Shown here: one piece after another, positions 7,500 to 15,290 of the stretch
Numbering within the stretch: position 1 is the first letter of the stretch
Layout of the letters: every line of letters begins with the position of its first letter
Origin: Affinundibacterium flavidum
GTDB taxonomy: Bacteria; Pseudomonadota; Gammaproteobacteria; Burkholderiales; Burkholderiaceae_D
NCBI RefSeq assembly: GCF_014284175.1
Contig: NZ_JACOGA010000013.1
Location: forward strand, 62,001-126,000
Length of the DNA stretch: 64,000 bases
Direction: 5' to 3'
Program-made: the position numbers and the translations under genes
The notes under the pieces: model-generated
Database searches by the model: none
What the model was told of the DNA's origin: nothing
The model's input: only the letters and a program-made list of their open reading frames with translations

Positions 7500-8810
7500 A
7501 CAGAAAAAAAACCGATGCTGACAGTCGAACAGGCACTGCAAACTTTGTTGCAGGCCGTGCGACCATTGCAAGAAATTGAACAACTCCCGACCATTGCAGC
7601 CAATGGTCGCGTACTGGCGCAAGCACAGATTTCAACATTGCATGTACCACCAATGGATAACACGCAAATGGATGGATATGCGGTGCGCGTTTCTGATATC
7701 GCTGATATTGCTGATTGCATGAGTGGCACCGCACGTTTGCCAGTGTCTCAGCGGATACCGGCGGGTGTGGTTGGCACGACATTGGCAGCGGGTAGTGCAG
7801 CGCGGATTTTTACTGGCGCATTCATCCCTGATGGTGCTGATGCAGTGGTGATGCAAGAGCAGTGCGTGGCTGAAACCATAGATGGCCAGACTTTCGTCAC
7901 AATTCAACATACACCAAAGAGTGGCGAGTGGATACGTCGTCAGGGCGAGGATATACGAGCAGGTGCGCAGATACTAACGGCAGGCACTCGATTGCGAGCA
8001 CAGGAATTGGGTTTGGCAGCTTCGGTCGGATTGGCGAGCTTACCTGTGCTGCGAGCATTGCGCGTCGCGGTGTTTTTTACTGGCGATGAATTAACTATGC
8101 CCGGTGACGCATTAAAACCGGGCGCAATTTATAACTCGAATCGATTTTTGCTCACAGGATTGCTGCAAAACCTCGGATGTCAGGTCAGTGATTACGGCAT
8201 CGTTCCCGATAGTCTGGCAGCTACTCGCGCCACCTTACGTGAAGCATCGCAGCAGCATGATTTGATAATTACTTCGGGCGGTGTTTCGGTTGGCGAAGAA
8301 GATCATATCCGTCCAGCGGTGGAAGCCGAAGGTCATATTAATATGTGGCAAATCGCGGTTAAGCCCGGCAAACCTTTGGCGTTTGGCGAGGTGCGGCGGG
8401 CTGCAAATTCTAATGTGCACAACAGTGCTGTCAACGACAGTGCTGCAAATGATAGTGCTGCAAACGATAGTGCATTCTTCCTAGGCTTGCCCGGCAATCC
8501 CGTGTCGAGTTTTGTGACTTTCTTATTGTTTGTACGGCCTTTTATTTTGCGTATGCAAGGCGTGCAAAATGTCACTCCAGCCAGTTATTCTATGCGTGCA
8601 GATTTTTCCTTGAATAAGGCAGATAGGCGCAATGAATTTTTGCGTGCGAAGATCAATGCGCAAGGCGGTTTGGATTTATTTCCGAATCAAAGTTCGGGCG
8701 TACTGACTTCAACAGTATGGGGAGATGGCTTAATTGATTTACCCGCGGGGCAAACTATTTCTGCGGGAGATGTCGTTAAATTTATTCCCTTTAGTGAATT
8801 GCTTTATTAA
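7497..8810 (+). CDS. moeA: Molybdopterin molybdenumtransferase MoeA
   Basis: MoeA inserts molybdate into adenylylated molybdopterin in the last step of molybdenum cofactor synthesis. Visible family motifs run in order: PPMDNTQMDGYAVR, FTGAFIPDGADAVVMQE, FFTGDEL, KPGAIYNSNRFLL, ITSGGVSVGEEDHI, KPGKPLAFGEV and GLPGNPVSSFVTF. The ATG at 7497 gives 437 residues; a TTG at 7443 would add 18 residues of low-complexity sequence, and neither has a clear ribosome site. An odd insertion (NSAVNDSAANDSAANDSA) lies between KPGKPLAFGEV and GLPGNP and is encoded by a 15-bp tandem repeat. It leads a Moco set with moaD and moaE. Confidence 0.95.
   Translation: MTEKKPMLTVEQALQTLLQAVRPLQEIEQLPTIAANGRVLAQAQISTLHVPPMDNTQMDGYAVRVSDIADIADCMSGTARLPVSQRIPAGVVGTTLAAGSAARIFTGAFIPDGADAVVMQEQCVAETIDGQTFVTIQHTPKSGEWIRRQGEDIRAGAQILTAGTRLRAQELGLAASVGLASLPVLRALRVAVFFTGDELTMPGDALKPGAIYNSNRFLLTGLLQNLGCQVSDYGIVPDSLAATRATLREASQQHDLIITSGGVSVGEEDHIRPAVEAEGHINMWQIAVKPGKPLAFGEVRRAANSNVHNSAVNDSAANDSAANDSAFFLGLPGNPVSSFVTFLLFVRPFILRMQGVQNVTPASYSMRADFSLNKADRRNEFLRAKINAQGGLDLFPNQSSGVLTSTVWGDGLIDLPAGQTISAGDVVKFIPFSELLY
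8420..8473. repeat. In-frame 15-bp tandem repeat inside moeA
   Basis: About 3.5 copies of a unit close to AACGACAGTGCTGCA encode NSAV-NDSAA-NDSAA-NDSA. The unit is a multiple of three, so copy-number change keeps the frame. It sits in a surface-loop position just before the GLPGNP motif. Confidence 0.85.
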
Positions 8811-8874
8811 GCCATGCCAGTCGATTGGCCGATTAGTCAATCAGGCGATCAGTTGAAAAGTTCTAAGAACGAAA

Positions 8875-9132
8875 ATGAAAATACAGTTAAAATTTTTTGC
8901 CAGTGTACGTGAAAAACTCGGCAGTTCAGGCGAGCTCTTGGAGCTTGACGGCAGCGTTAAGACTGCACAGCAGGTACGTCAATTATTGATGACACGCGGC
9001 GACATGTGGGCTGAAGTACTCGCACCAAGCCGTGCCTTGCGTATGGCCTATAACCAACAAATGGTGAATGGCGAAGTGCAATTGCAAGATGGTGGTGAAC
9101 TCGCGTTTTTTCCGCCAGTGACCGGTGGTTAG
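8875..9132 (+). CDS. moaD: Molybdopterin synthase sulfur carrier subunit MoaD
   Basis: An 85-residue ubiquitin-fold protein (MKIQLKFFASVREKLG...LAFFPPVTGG). The C-terminal Gly-Gly that is adenylylated and turned into a thiocarboxylate is intact, and the FFPPVTGG ending is diagnostic. It donates sulfur to precursor Z together with MoaE. It follows moeA by 64 bases and precedes moaE by 8 bases, so moaD and moaE are clearly co-translated. The moaA, moaB and moaC genes are not in this window. Confidence 0.93.
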   Translation: MKIQLKFFASVREKLGSSGELLELDGSVKTAQQVRQLLMTRGDMWAEVLAPSRALRMAYNQQMVNGEVQLQDGGELAFFPPVTGG

Positions 9133-9140
9133 GGGGTCTT

Positions 9141-9632
9141 ATGAAAATTTCTGTACAGACCCAAGACTTTGATGTCAGTGCTGAATTAGCGCAAATGCGG
9201 GCAACAAATCCGGCGATAGGTGCGGTGGTGAATTTCGTCGGTTTAGTGCGCGACCGTAACGATGGACAGGATATTCGTACGATGGAGTTGGAGCACTACC
9301 CAGGTATGACGGAAAAGTCTTTGCAGATGATCGCGCAGCAAGCACAACTACGCTGGAATCTGATTGATACTTTGATTATTCACCGTGTAGGTTTGTTGCA
9401 ACCGCTGGATCAGATCGTGATGGTGGCAGCCGCCAGCGCACATCGTGGGGAAGCATTTGCGGCGTGTGAATTTATGATGGATTATCTTAAAACTGAAGCG
9501 CCATTCTGGAAGAAAGAAAGTACAGCAGAAGGTGAGCGCTGGGTAGACGCGCGTGAGTCAGATAGCCAGGCAGTAAACAAATGGGGCTCCTTACATACCG
9601 ATAATGCTGATGCCAGCATAGATCAGGAATAA
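9141..9632 (+). CDS. moaE: Molybdopterin synthase catalytic subunit MoaE
   Basis: A 163-residue protein with the MoaE core: GAVVNFVGLVRD near residue 30, MELEHYPGMTEKSL, IIHRVGLLQPLDQIVMVAAA, SAHRGEAFAACEFMMDYLK and the active-site lysine segment EAPFWKKE. Together with MoaD it converts cyclic pyranopterin monophosphate to molybdopterin. The ribosome site AGGGGGT lies 4-10 bases before the ATG. The C-terminal 30 residues after the catalytic lysines (DARESDSQAVNKWGSLHTDN) are polar and probably flexible. crcB starts 6 bases after the stop. Confidence 0.95.
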   Translation: MKISVQTQDFDVSAELAQMRATNPAIGAVVNFVGLVRDRNDGQDIRTMELEHYPGMTEKSLQMIAQQAQLRWNLIDTLIIHRVGLLQPLDQIVMVAAASAHRGEAFAACEFMMDYLKTEAPFWKKESTAEGERWVDARESDSQAVNKWGSLHTDNADASIDQE

Positions 9633-9638
9633 TCGAAG

Positions 9639-10025
9639 ATGAATGGCTATTCAGCATTGGCAGTTGGAGTAGGTGCGGCATGCGGTGCATGGTTGCGGTG
9701 GCTGCTGGGAATTTGGTTGAATGCAGTTTTTCTCAGCCTGCCGCTAGGTACTTTATTGGCCAATTTGGGTGGCGCTTACGTGATCGGAATTTGTGTAGGA
9801 TTCTTCTCTGCTCATCCGCAATTGTCACCAGAGTGGCGCTTATTTGTCGTAACAGGTTTTTTGGGCGGCTTGACCACTTTTTCCACGTTTTCGGCCGAAG
9901 CGATGGATTTGCTGCAAAAAGGTGAATGGGCCTGGGCTGCAGGTCATAGCGTACTGCACTTATTCGGCTCTATACTCTGTTGCTTCGCCGGATATGCTAG
10001 CTGGCGCTTCTTGCACTCGCTTTGA
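9639..10025 (+). CDS. crcB: Fluoride channel CrcB (Fluc)
   Basis: A 128-residue four-helix membrane protein of the Fluc/CrcB family, which exports fluoride as a dual-topology dimer. Signature features are GAACGAWLRWLLG in the first helix, the GTLLANLGGAYVIG helix with its conserved asparagine, and the GFLGGLTTFSTFSAEAM pore motif with the phenylalanine/threonine track. It begins 6 bases after moaE, so it shares the Moco transcript; this looks like convenience rather than function. I see no fluoride riboswitch, and none would fit in the 6-base gap. Confidence 0.93.
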   Translation: MNGYSALAVGVGAACGAWLRWLLGIWLNAVFLSLPLGTLLANLGGAYVIGICVGFFSAHPQLSPEWRLFVVTGFLGGLTTFSTFSAEAMDLLQKGEWAWAAGHSVLHLFGSILCCFAGYASWRFLHSL

Positions 10026-10088
10026 TTTTTGTTTTTTCATTTCTGAATTTTTTCATCAATTTTAATTAACTTGCACCATAAAAATAAT

Positions 10089-11051
10089 ATGTCAGAAAAT
10101 ACTTTGATGTTTCCCCCGATTGAACCGTATCGCCAAGGTATGTTAGAAGTTGATGCTTTGCACACTGTGTATTGGGAAGAAAGCGGCAATCCAGATGGTC
10201 AGCCAGTGTTGTTTTTACACGGTGGACCTGGTGGTGGCACTTCACCTGCGCATCGACGCTTTTTTGATCCTGCGCATTATCGTATTGTTTTGTTTGATCA
10301 ACGCGGTGCGGGCAAGTCTACACCTTTAGGTGAATACAGAAATAACACGACGGCATTGCTGATTCAAGATATCGAGAAAATTCGCGAGATGTTGAACATC
10401 GAGCAGTGGTTAGTGTTTGGTGGCTCTTGGGGTTCAACCTTAGCACTGGCTTATGGTGAAGAGCACCCTGTACGTTGTCTGGGTTTTGTATTGCGTGGGA
10501 TTTTCTTATGCACCAAAGCGGAAGTTGATTGGTTCGTGAATGGGATGAATCATTTTTATCCTGAAGTACATCAACGTTTCGCTGAAGCAGTTCCTCATTC
10601 TGACCGCGGGAATTTATTACAAGCCTACGTTAAACGTTTATTTTGTGATGAGCCAGCAATCTATAAAGAAGCTGCGCGCAATTGGAGTCGCTACGAAGGT
10701 TCTTGTTTGTTTTTAGAGCCGCAGGCGCAGGCGATAGAAGATTTTGAATCGGATGAAGTGAGTTTGGGAATAGGTCGTTTGGAAGCGCACTATATGTTGA
10801 ACGGTGCCTTTATGGACGAGGATCAATTGATTAAAAACGTGCACAAAATTCGTCATTTACCTGCTGTCATCGTGCAAGGTCGTTACGATGTGATTTGTCC
10901 GCCAGTTTCTGCATATCGCTTGCATCAAGCTTGGCCAAGTACCAAATTACATATTATTGGTGACGCAGGACATGCGGCAATGGAGCCAGGAATCGCTAAA
11001 GAATTAGTACGTGCGACGGAGCAATTCAAATTGCATGGCAAATTCTTATAA
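10089..11051 (+). CDS. pip: Prolyl iminopeptidase
   Basis: The ATG at 10089 starts the classical sequence FPPIEPYRQGMLEVD; the 320-residue length is normal for family S33. The alpha/beta-hydrolase motifs are complete: oxyanion loop HGGPGGG near residue 45, the FDQRGAGKSTP strand, nucleophile elbow GGSWGS (Ser about residue 112), Asp in VQGRYDVICP and His in GDAGHAAMEPG. The enzyme cleaves N-terminal proline (and often hydroxyproline) from peptides in the cytoplasm. Its position at the edge of a block of proline- and collagen-related genes fits use on imported Pro-peptides. It ends directly against a palindromic repeat element. Confidence 0.95.
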   Translation: MSENTLMFPPIEPYRQGMLEVDALHTVYWEESGNPDGQPVLFLHGGPGGGTSPAHRRFFDPAHYRIVLFDQRGAGKSTPLGEYRNNTTALLIQDIEKIREMLNIEQWLVFGGSWGSTLALAYGEEHPVRCLGFVLRGIFLCTKAEVDWFVNGMNHFYPEVHQRFAEAVPHSDRGNLLQAYVKRLFCDEPAIYKEAARNWSRYEGSCLFLEPQAQAIEDFESDEVSLGIGRLEAHYMLNGAFMDEDQLIKNVHKIRHLPAVIVQGRYDVICPPVSAYRLHQAWPSTKLHIIGDAGHAAMEPGIAKELVRATEQFKLHGKFL

Positions 11052-11263
11052 TAGGACTTACACAAAACAGACGCTGGCGTTGTTGTGTTCCCTTGCAGGG
11101 CGCGATAGCACAAGCATGTGCTATCTGCTCCGTGGGCAAGCAGCATGCTGCTTGAATTCCCCACTGTACCCTTGCCGTACCATCGCACTATCTTCGGCTC
11201 CACGCCCCCGACTCAAACATTCGAGGGCAGGCTCTAGCCAGCGCAATTTTGCGTAAGTCCTAT
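11051..11263. repeat. Palindromic MITE-like element, family A copy 1
   Basis: The 213-bp element is bounded by inverted ends ATAGGACTTAC(A/G)CAAAA and its complement, with further inner pairing (GCTGGC / GCCAGC). A second copy at 39160-39267 shares both ends but has a different, shorter middle. The middle of this copy contains two extra perfect hairpins: GATAGCACA / TGTGCTATC and the 18-bp palindrome CAAGCAGCATGCTGCTTG. No coding frame of interest is present. It begins at the pip stop codon. Confidence 0.8.
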
Positions 11264-11392
11264 GTGAGTATTGATATTGCTGTATTTGAACTGAATTTGC
11301 GTCGAATTTGTACTTCCGGCACATACTCATTACAATGCGCAGCTGTTGATTCTTTTTATACCGAAAAGAATGCTAATTAAACAAAGAAAATT

Positions 11393-11746
11393 ATGACTCC
11401 ATCAAATAAATCCCGTAACGCGCGCCAACGTAAAAAATTGCATGTAGGCGAATTCCAAGAATTTGGTTTTGAATACAAAGCAGAATTGACTAAAGAATTA
11501 AATTCCGACGAAGAAGCGAATTTGATTCATGCATTATTGGAAGAAGTGATCGAAGTTCGCGACCTGGCTTTGAGCGGTTGGTTGACGTCAGGCTTTATTT
11601 GCAAATTCGGTCCGGGTTCGACTACAGATGCAGATCGTGAAGCCTTGCAAGCATGGTTGACTGCACGCCCTGAATTTAAAGATGTGCAAGTTGGCGCTTT
11701 GAAAGATGCCTGGTATTCACCTATGGATACTGAGTTTGCAGAGTAA
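11393..11746 (+). CDS. yggL: YggL family 50S ribosome-binding protein (DUF469)
   Basis: A 117-residue protein matching the YggL family over its full length: RNARQRKKLHVGEFQEFGF near the N-terminus, then VIEVRDLALSG, a variable middle, and DADREALQAWLTARPEFKDV with a C-terminal VGALKDAWY. YggL associates with the 50S subunit; its precise role is not settled. The basic N-terminus (SRNARQRKKLH) is typical. The gene is alone, followed by a strong bidirectional terminator. Confidence 0.9.
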   Translation: MTPSNKSRNARQRKKLHVGEFQEFGFEYKAELTKELNSDEEANLIHALLEEVIEVRDLALSGWLTSGFICKFGPGSTTDADREALQAWLTARPEFKDVQVGALKDAWYSPMDTEFAE

Positions 11747-11787
11747 TCTTACTGGCTATGCTAGCTGATCTAGTTGATCTAGTTGAT

Positions 11788-11818
11788 AAAAAAAGCGGAT
11801 TTAAGATCCGCTTTTTTT
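11788..11818. terminator. Bidirectional terminator
   Basis: The stem AAGCGGAT / ATCCGCTT with loop TTAAG, A-run before and T-run after, lies between the convergent yggL and collagenase genes. Just upstream, TGATCTAGT is tandemly repeated. Confidence 0.9.
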
Positions 11819-11829
11819 ATGTGCAAATT

Positions 11830-12822
11830 CTATTTCTTACTTTCTGTATTTTCAGCAATTTTTTCAGCACTTTCCGCACTGATGGTCTCTATCCATTCGA
11901 CAAATTCACTATCCAAGCTAGTTCCCCAAGAACGCACTAAAGCTTGATAGCGCGGATAATCACCAGTTCGCGTAAATACCAGCATCTGTTCAATCTGTTC
12001 GCGATGACGTTCTAACATAAAGCGTACTGCCAGATAGCCCCAACTGTAGATACGCGTACTATTATTGTTTTTCTCATAGCCCGTATCGAACAGTTCGCTT
12101 AAGCGATAAGTCTTTTTCTTTGCCTGTGCAATGGCGTTAGGGTTGCTCTTTCCATGTGCCAGGTATTCTGCAATGCCTTCACCCCACCAGACCAGATAGG
12201 GCGTTTGTGGTGCAGGTTTCGGGCAGTTTTCTGGCGCGGCATGCGAGTCGTGCAAATTCGCACAAAAATCGCCATACAAATTAAAGCGACCATCCAGATA
12301 ATGAATGTATTCATGCCCTAAGTTGTGGACTTTGCCTTGTTCGCGTTGGTAGGCAACAAACTCCGCGTGGTTCTCCGTTTGCGCAGGCAGGCCTTCCAGA
12401 TACATACCGCCATTATTCACTGGCATATTGAAATGCTTGCCTGCATATAGTGCAAAACTGGCTTGATCGCGATAGATATTTGCACGTAGTGAACTATTAT
12501 TATCGTGCTTCACTGGTGTCAGCTTTGTGCCTGTACCACGCGAAAATAATTGATGAAATTCTTTTTCTAATTGTCCAAGTTGCTGACAAGCGGCTTGTTC
12601 TTGCTCGGATGTGAGGGCTTCAGAACGTAGACTGAGAGTAGCGCTGCAGGTATGTTGACGGTTCAGAATCAGATCGACACCTTTCAGCGAAATCGGCGCC
12701 GTTACCACATTCTGTGTAGCTTGCGCAGCATTTGCAAGGGTGGGGGTAAATCCACTATAGAGACAGGCAATGCTAAGAATGAAGCCTGATGGAAAGTAGC
12801 GGGTTGATAAATGCTTATACAC
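11830..12822 (-). CDS. Short M9-family collagenase-like metallopeptidase, exported
   Basis: GTG at 12822 is the preferred start (TTGAGG 9 bases upstream, 330 residues); a TTG at 12837 would overlap the ribosome site. An N-terminal hydrophobic stretch (about 12-30) is a signal peptide ending near ANA. The core carries the gluzincin motif HEYIHYLDGRFN (HExxH about 170-174) and WWGEGIAEY (third ligand Glu about 215), diagnostic of Vibrio/Clostridium collagenases of family M9. Between them is a short insertion with two cysteines (DFCANLHDS...ENCPKP) that may form a disulfide. The usual activator half and PPC/PKD binding domains are absent, so it is catalytic-domain only. It faces the hydroxyproline operon across a 229-base divergent promoter region. 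Confidence 0.85.
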   Translation of the reverse strand: MYKHLSTRYFPSGFILSIACLYSGFTPTLANAAQATQNVVTAPISLKGVDLILNRQHTCSATLSLRSEALTSEQEQAACQQLGQLEKEFHQLFSRGTGTKLTPVKHDNNSSLRANIYRDQASFALYAGKHFNMPVNNGGMYLEGLPAQTENHAEFVAYQREQGKVHNLGHEYIHYLDGRFNLYGDFCANLHDSHAAPENCPKPAPQTPYLVWWGEGIAEYLAHGKSNPNAIAQAKKKTYRLSELFDTGYEKNNNSTRIYSWGYLAVRFMLERHREQIEQMLVFTRTGDYPRYQALVRSWGTSLDSEFVEWIETISAESAEKIAENTESKK

Positions 12823-12879
12823 AATGAGAATCCTCAAAAATAGCCTAGCTCAAATTCGGCAGCCGACAAACACGCCAAC

Positions 12880-12945
12880 ATTATAAATATATTTAACATA
12901 TATTGTGTATATATTTTGTGAGTTTTATTGTATATTGTTAATTGA
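12880..12945. promoter_or_regulatory. AT-rich divergent promoter/operator region
   Basis: Within the gap between the collagenase (-) and the 3-hydroxyproline dehydratase (+) lies an unusually AT-rich stretch with nested inverted sequences (AAATATATTTAACATATATT, then TGTATATATTTTGTG). It is a candidate for shared promoters and a regulator site; no regulator gene is adjacent. Confidence 0.4.
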
Positions 12946-13051
12946 CTGATACTTCAAAAATGAGCTGCTAAATGGCGGCTGTAGTACGGCTGTAGTGTGG
13001 CTGTTGCTTGGCGGTGCATTTTGCATGAATAAATTGAGGAGCACAAATAAG

Positions 13052-14101
13052 ATGACGAATAGCTTAGCAAATAGGTTTGCTCAATGGCGAGTACCTACAG
13101 ATTGGCAAGCCATTACTAGCTTGGATTGTCACACTGGTGGCGAACCATTGCGGATTATTACCTCAGGATTTCCTGTACTGGCAGGCCATAGTATTCTGGA
13201 AAAACGGCGAGATTGCTTGAAAAATTTTGATCATTTAAGAACCGCACTGATGTTCGAACCTCGTGGGCATGCAGACATGTACGGCGCCTTGATTACCGAA
13301 CCCGAACGTGCCGACAGCGATTTTGGTGCTTTGTTTTTGCACAATGAAGGTTATAGCAGCATGTGTGGACACGCGATCATCGCGCTGACTAAGACTGCAA
13401 TAGAGGCGGGCGTGGTGGCGAAAACTCTGCCACAAACTAGGCTTCGAATTGACGTACCGTGCGGGCAAATTCTGGCCTATGCCGATGTTGATGAAACGGG
13501 AATACAGAAAATTTATTTTGATAATGTTCCGTCATTCGTTGCGCAGCTTGACCAGAGAATTGAAGTAGAGGGTATAGGCATGGTCACCTATACCTTGGCT
13601 TACGGTGGTGCATTTTATGCCTATGTGGATGCCCCGTCGATCGGCTTATCTCTGGCTTTTGATAATCATCGCCAGATCATTGATTATGGTCGCCGTATCA
13701 AACAAGCGGTGATGGCAAGTAGGGCTGTGGTGCATCCTTATGAAGATGATTTGAGCTTTTTGTACGGGACAATTTTTTCCGCACCAGCGGAAGAGTCGGG
13801 CGTGCGTAGTCGGAATGTCTGCATCTTTGCTGAAGGCGAATTAGACCGTAGTCCTACTGGTAGTGGCGTTTCAGGGCAGGTTGCGATTTTGCATGCACGT
13901 GGCTTGCTTGGGGTAGGGCAAGAAATCACGATAGAGAGTATTTTGGGATCACAATTTCAAGTCTCGGTTCAACAGACTTTGCAATATGGACCTTATGCAG
14001 CGGTGATTCCACGAGTACAAGGTACGGCTCATGTGATCGGAAAAAATACATTTTATATTGACCCGACAGATCCTCTGCAACAAGGCTTTATTTTGCGATG
14101 A
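13052..14101 (+). CDS. trans-3-hydroxy-L-proline dehydratase (proline racemase superfamily)
   Basis: The ATG at 13052 has GAGGAG about 10 bases upstream and gives 349 residues. The proline-racemase superfamily uses two active-site residues. Here the first is Cys105 (EGYSSMCGHAI) and the second site reads RSPTGSGVSG with Thr269 instead of Cys. Cys/Thr pairs mark trans-3-hydroxy-L-proline dehydratases (human L3HYPDH type), which eliminate water to give delta1-pyrroline-2-carboxylate; Cys/Cys pairs mark racemases and 4-hydroxyproline epimerases. The DCHTGGEPLRI opening and GALITEPERADSDFG are standard. An OCD-family reductase two genes downstream could finish the path to L-proline. It heads a three-gene operon. 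Confidence 0.9.
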   Translation: MTNSLANRFAQWRVPTDWQAITSLDCHTGGEPLRIITSGFPVLAGHSILEKRRDCLKNFDHLRTALMFEPRGHADMYGALITEPERADSDFGALFLHNEGYSSMCGHAIIALTKTAIEAGVVAKTLPQTRLRIDVPCGQILAYADVDETGIQKIYFDNVPSFVAQLDQRIEVEGIGMVTYTLAYGGAFYAYVDAPSIGLSLAFDNHRQIIDYGRRIKQAVMASRAVVHPYEDDLSFLYGTIFSAPAEESGVRSRNVCIFAEGELDRSPTGSGVSGQVAILHARGLLGVGQEITIESILGSQFQVSVQQTLQYGPYAAVIPRVQGTAHVIGKNTFYIDPTDPLQQGFILR

Positions 14102-14137
14102 ATATTGAGATGATGAAATAAAAATTGAGATGATGAG

Positions 14138-15283
14138 ATGAATATTGAAACGACGATAGATACAAAGCAGTTAGTAACGCCTCAAGCGAACTTTCCTCAA
14201 CGACTGCATGCACTGCGCATGAGTATGGCGCAGGCGGGGCAAGATGCCGCCTTGCTTTTTTCTTTGGATAATCTGCGTTATCTGATGAACTACAGTGGTG
14301 AAGCGGCGTATGGATTGGTGACGCAAAACGCGATGTATTTGATCACGGATTATCGGTTCTTGGAGCAGGCGCAAGAAGAGTGTATTAGTGAAAGAATTCC
14401 CACTACGGTGATTTGCCGTGATCGTGATCGTCAAAATTTAGGACAGGCGATCGCTGAAATCCTACAAATTGAAAAGGCGATCAAGGTATGGTTTGAAGCA
14501 GAACATATCTCCGTGGCGATGTGGAATGCGATTGCTGTTGAGAATCCATATTGCCTGTTTACCGCAAGTGTAGCGAGTTTAGAGCAACAGAGAAAAACTA
14601 AAGACGCATGGGAAATCGCCCAGATCAAAGCCGCAGCACAGATCGCCGACGAAGCACTAGCGGCCATCATGCCACAACTACAAGTGGGTGTGAGTGAAGC
14701 AGAATTGGCATTAGAACTTGATTATCAGATGCAAAAGCGTGGTTCTGCGGGAGTTTCATTTGCGACGATTTTAGGTTTCGGCGCACGTTCCGCTTTACCG
14801 CATTGCATCCCTTCACGCAAGAGATTACAGGCGGGTGATTTGGTCGTGTTGGATTTTGGTGCTGTGGTCAATGGCTATCGTTCGGACATGACCAGAAGTT
14901 TTATCGCCGGCAAATCTAGTCCTTTGCAAAAAGCTTTGTTTGATACCGTCACGGCCGCGCAGCAAGCCGCGTTTGAACGTCTGCGTGCCGGAGTGGCTGC
15001 GGTTAGTGCCAATGCAGCAGCAGCGGCAGTCTTAAACGCCTCGCCGTATGCGCAATATGCTGGTCCGGGCTTGGGACATGGACTAGGTATCAAATTACAT
15101 GAACAACCGTTTATCAGTGCGGTTTGCCAAGAATATCTGCAAGAAAATTATGTGGTGACGATAGAGCCGGGAATTTATATTCCCAATTATGGTGGCGTAA
15201 GGATTGAAGACGATGTTCTGATTACTGAGCACGGTTTTGAATTCATTACCCATGCACCCAAGAATTTTGAATTAGAAATATAG
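14138..15283 (+). CDS. Cytoplasmic Xaa-Pro peptidase (M24B)
   Basis: A 381-residue creatinase/prolidase-type enzyme without signal peptide. The metal ligands are all present: D239 and D250 (VVLDFGAVVNGYRSDMTRSF), H314 (GLGHGLGIKLHEQP), E343 (TIEPGIYIP) and E357 (GVRIEDDVLI). The N-terminal domain (LLFSLDNLRYLMNYSGEAAY) is of the Xaa-Pro dipeptidase/aminopeptidase P type. It would split Xaa-Pro or Xaa-Hyp peptides to free amino and imino acids. It lies 36 bases after the 3-hydroxyproline dehydratase, with repeated ATTGAGATGATGA sequence filling the gap, and 7 bases before the reductase gene; co-transcription is near certain. Confidence 0.9.
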   Translation: MNIETTIDTKQLVTPQANFPQRLHALRMSMAQAGQDAALLFSLDNLRYLMNYSGEAAYGLVTQNAMYLITDYRFLEQAQEECISERIPTTVICRDRDRQNLGQAIAEILQIEKAIKVWFEAEHISVAMWNAIAVENPYCLFTASVASLEQQRKTKDAWEIAQIKAAAQIADEALAAIMPQLQVGVSEAELALELDYQMQKRGSAGVSFATILGFGARSALPHCIPSRKRLQAGDLVVLDFGAVVNGYRSDMTRSFIAGKSSPLQKALFDTVTAAQQAAFERLRAGVAAVSANAAAAAVLNASPYAQYAGPGLGHGLGIKLHEQPFISAVCQEYLQENYVVTIEPGIYIPNYGGVRIEDDVLITEHGFEFITHAPKNFELEI

Positions 15284-15290
15284 AGTTATT

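Noticed and set aside
9600..9640. Fluoride riboswitch before crcB
   Set aside because: crcB starts 6 bases after moaE; there is no room and no switch-like pairing.
11011..11330. Short frames across the family A element
   Set aside because: They run through the palindromic repeat and share no sequence with known proteins.
13052..14101. Proline racemase or 4-hydroxyproline epimerase
   Set aside because: The second active-site Cys is Thr, the dehydratase signature.
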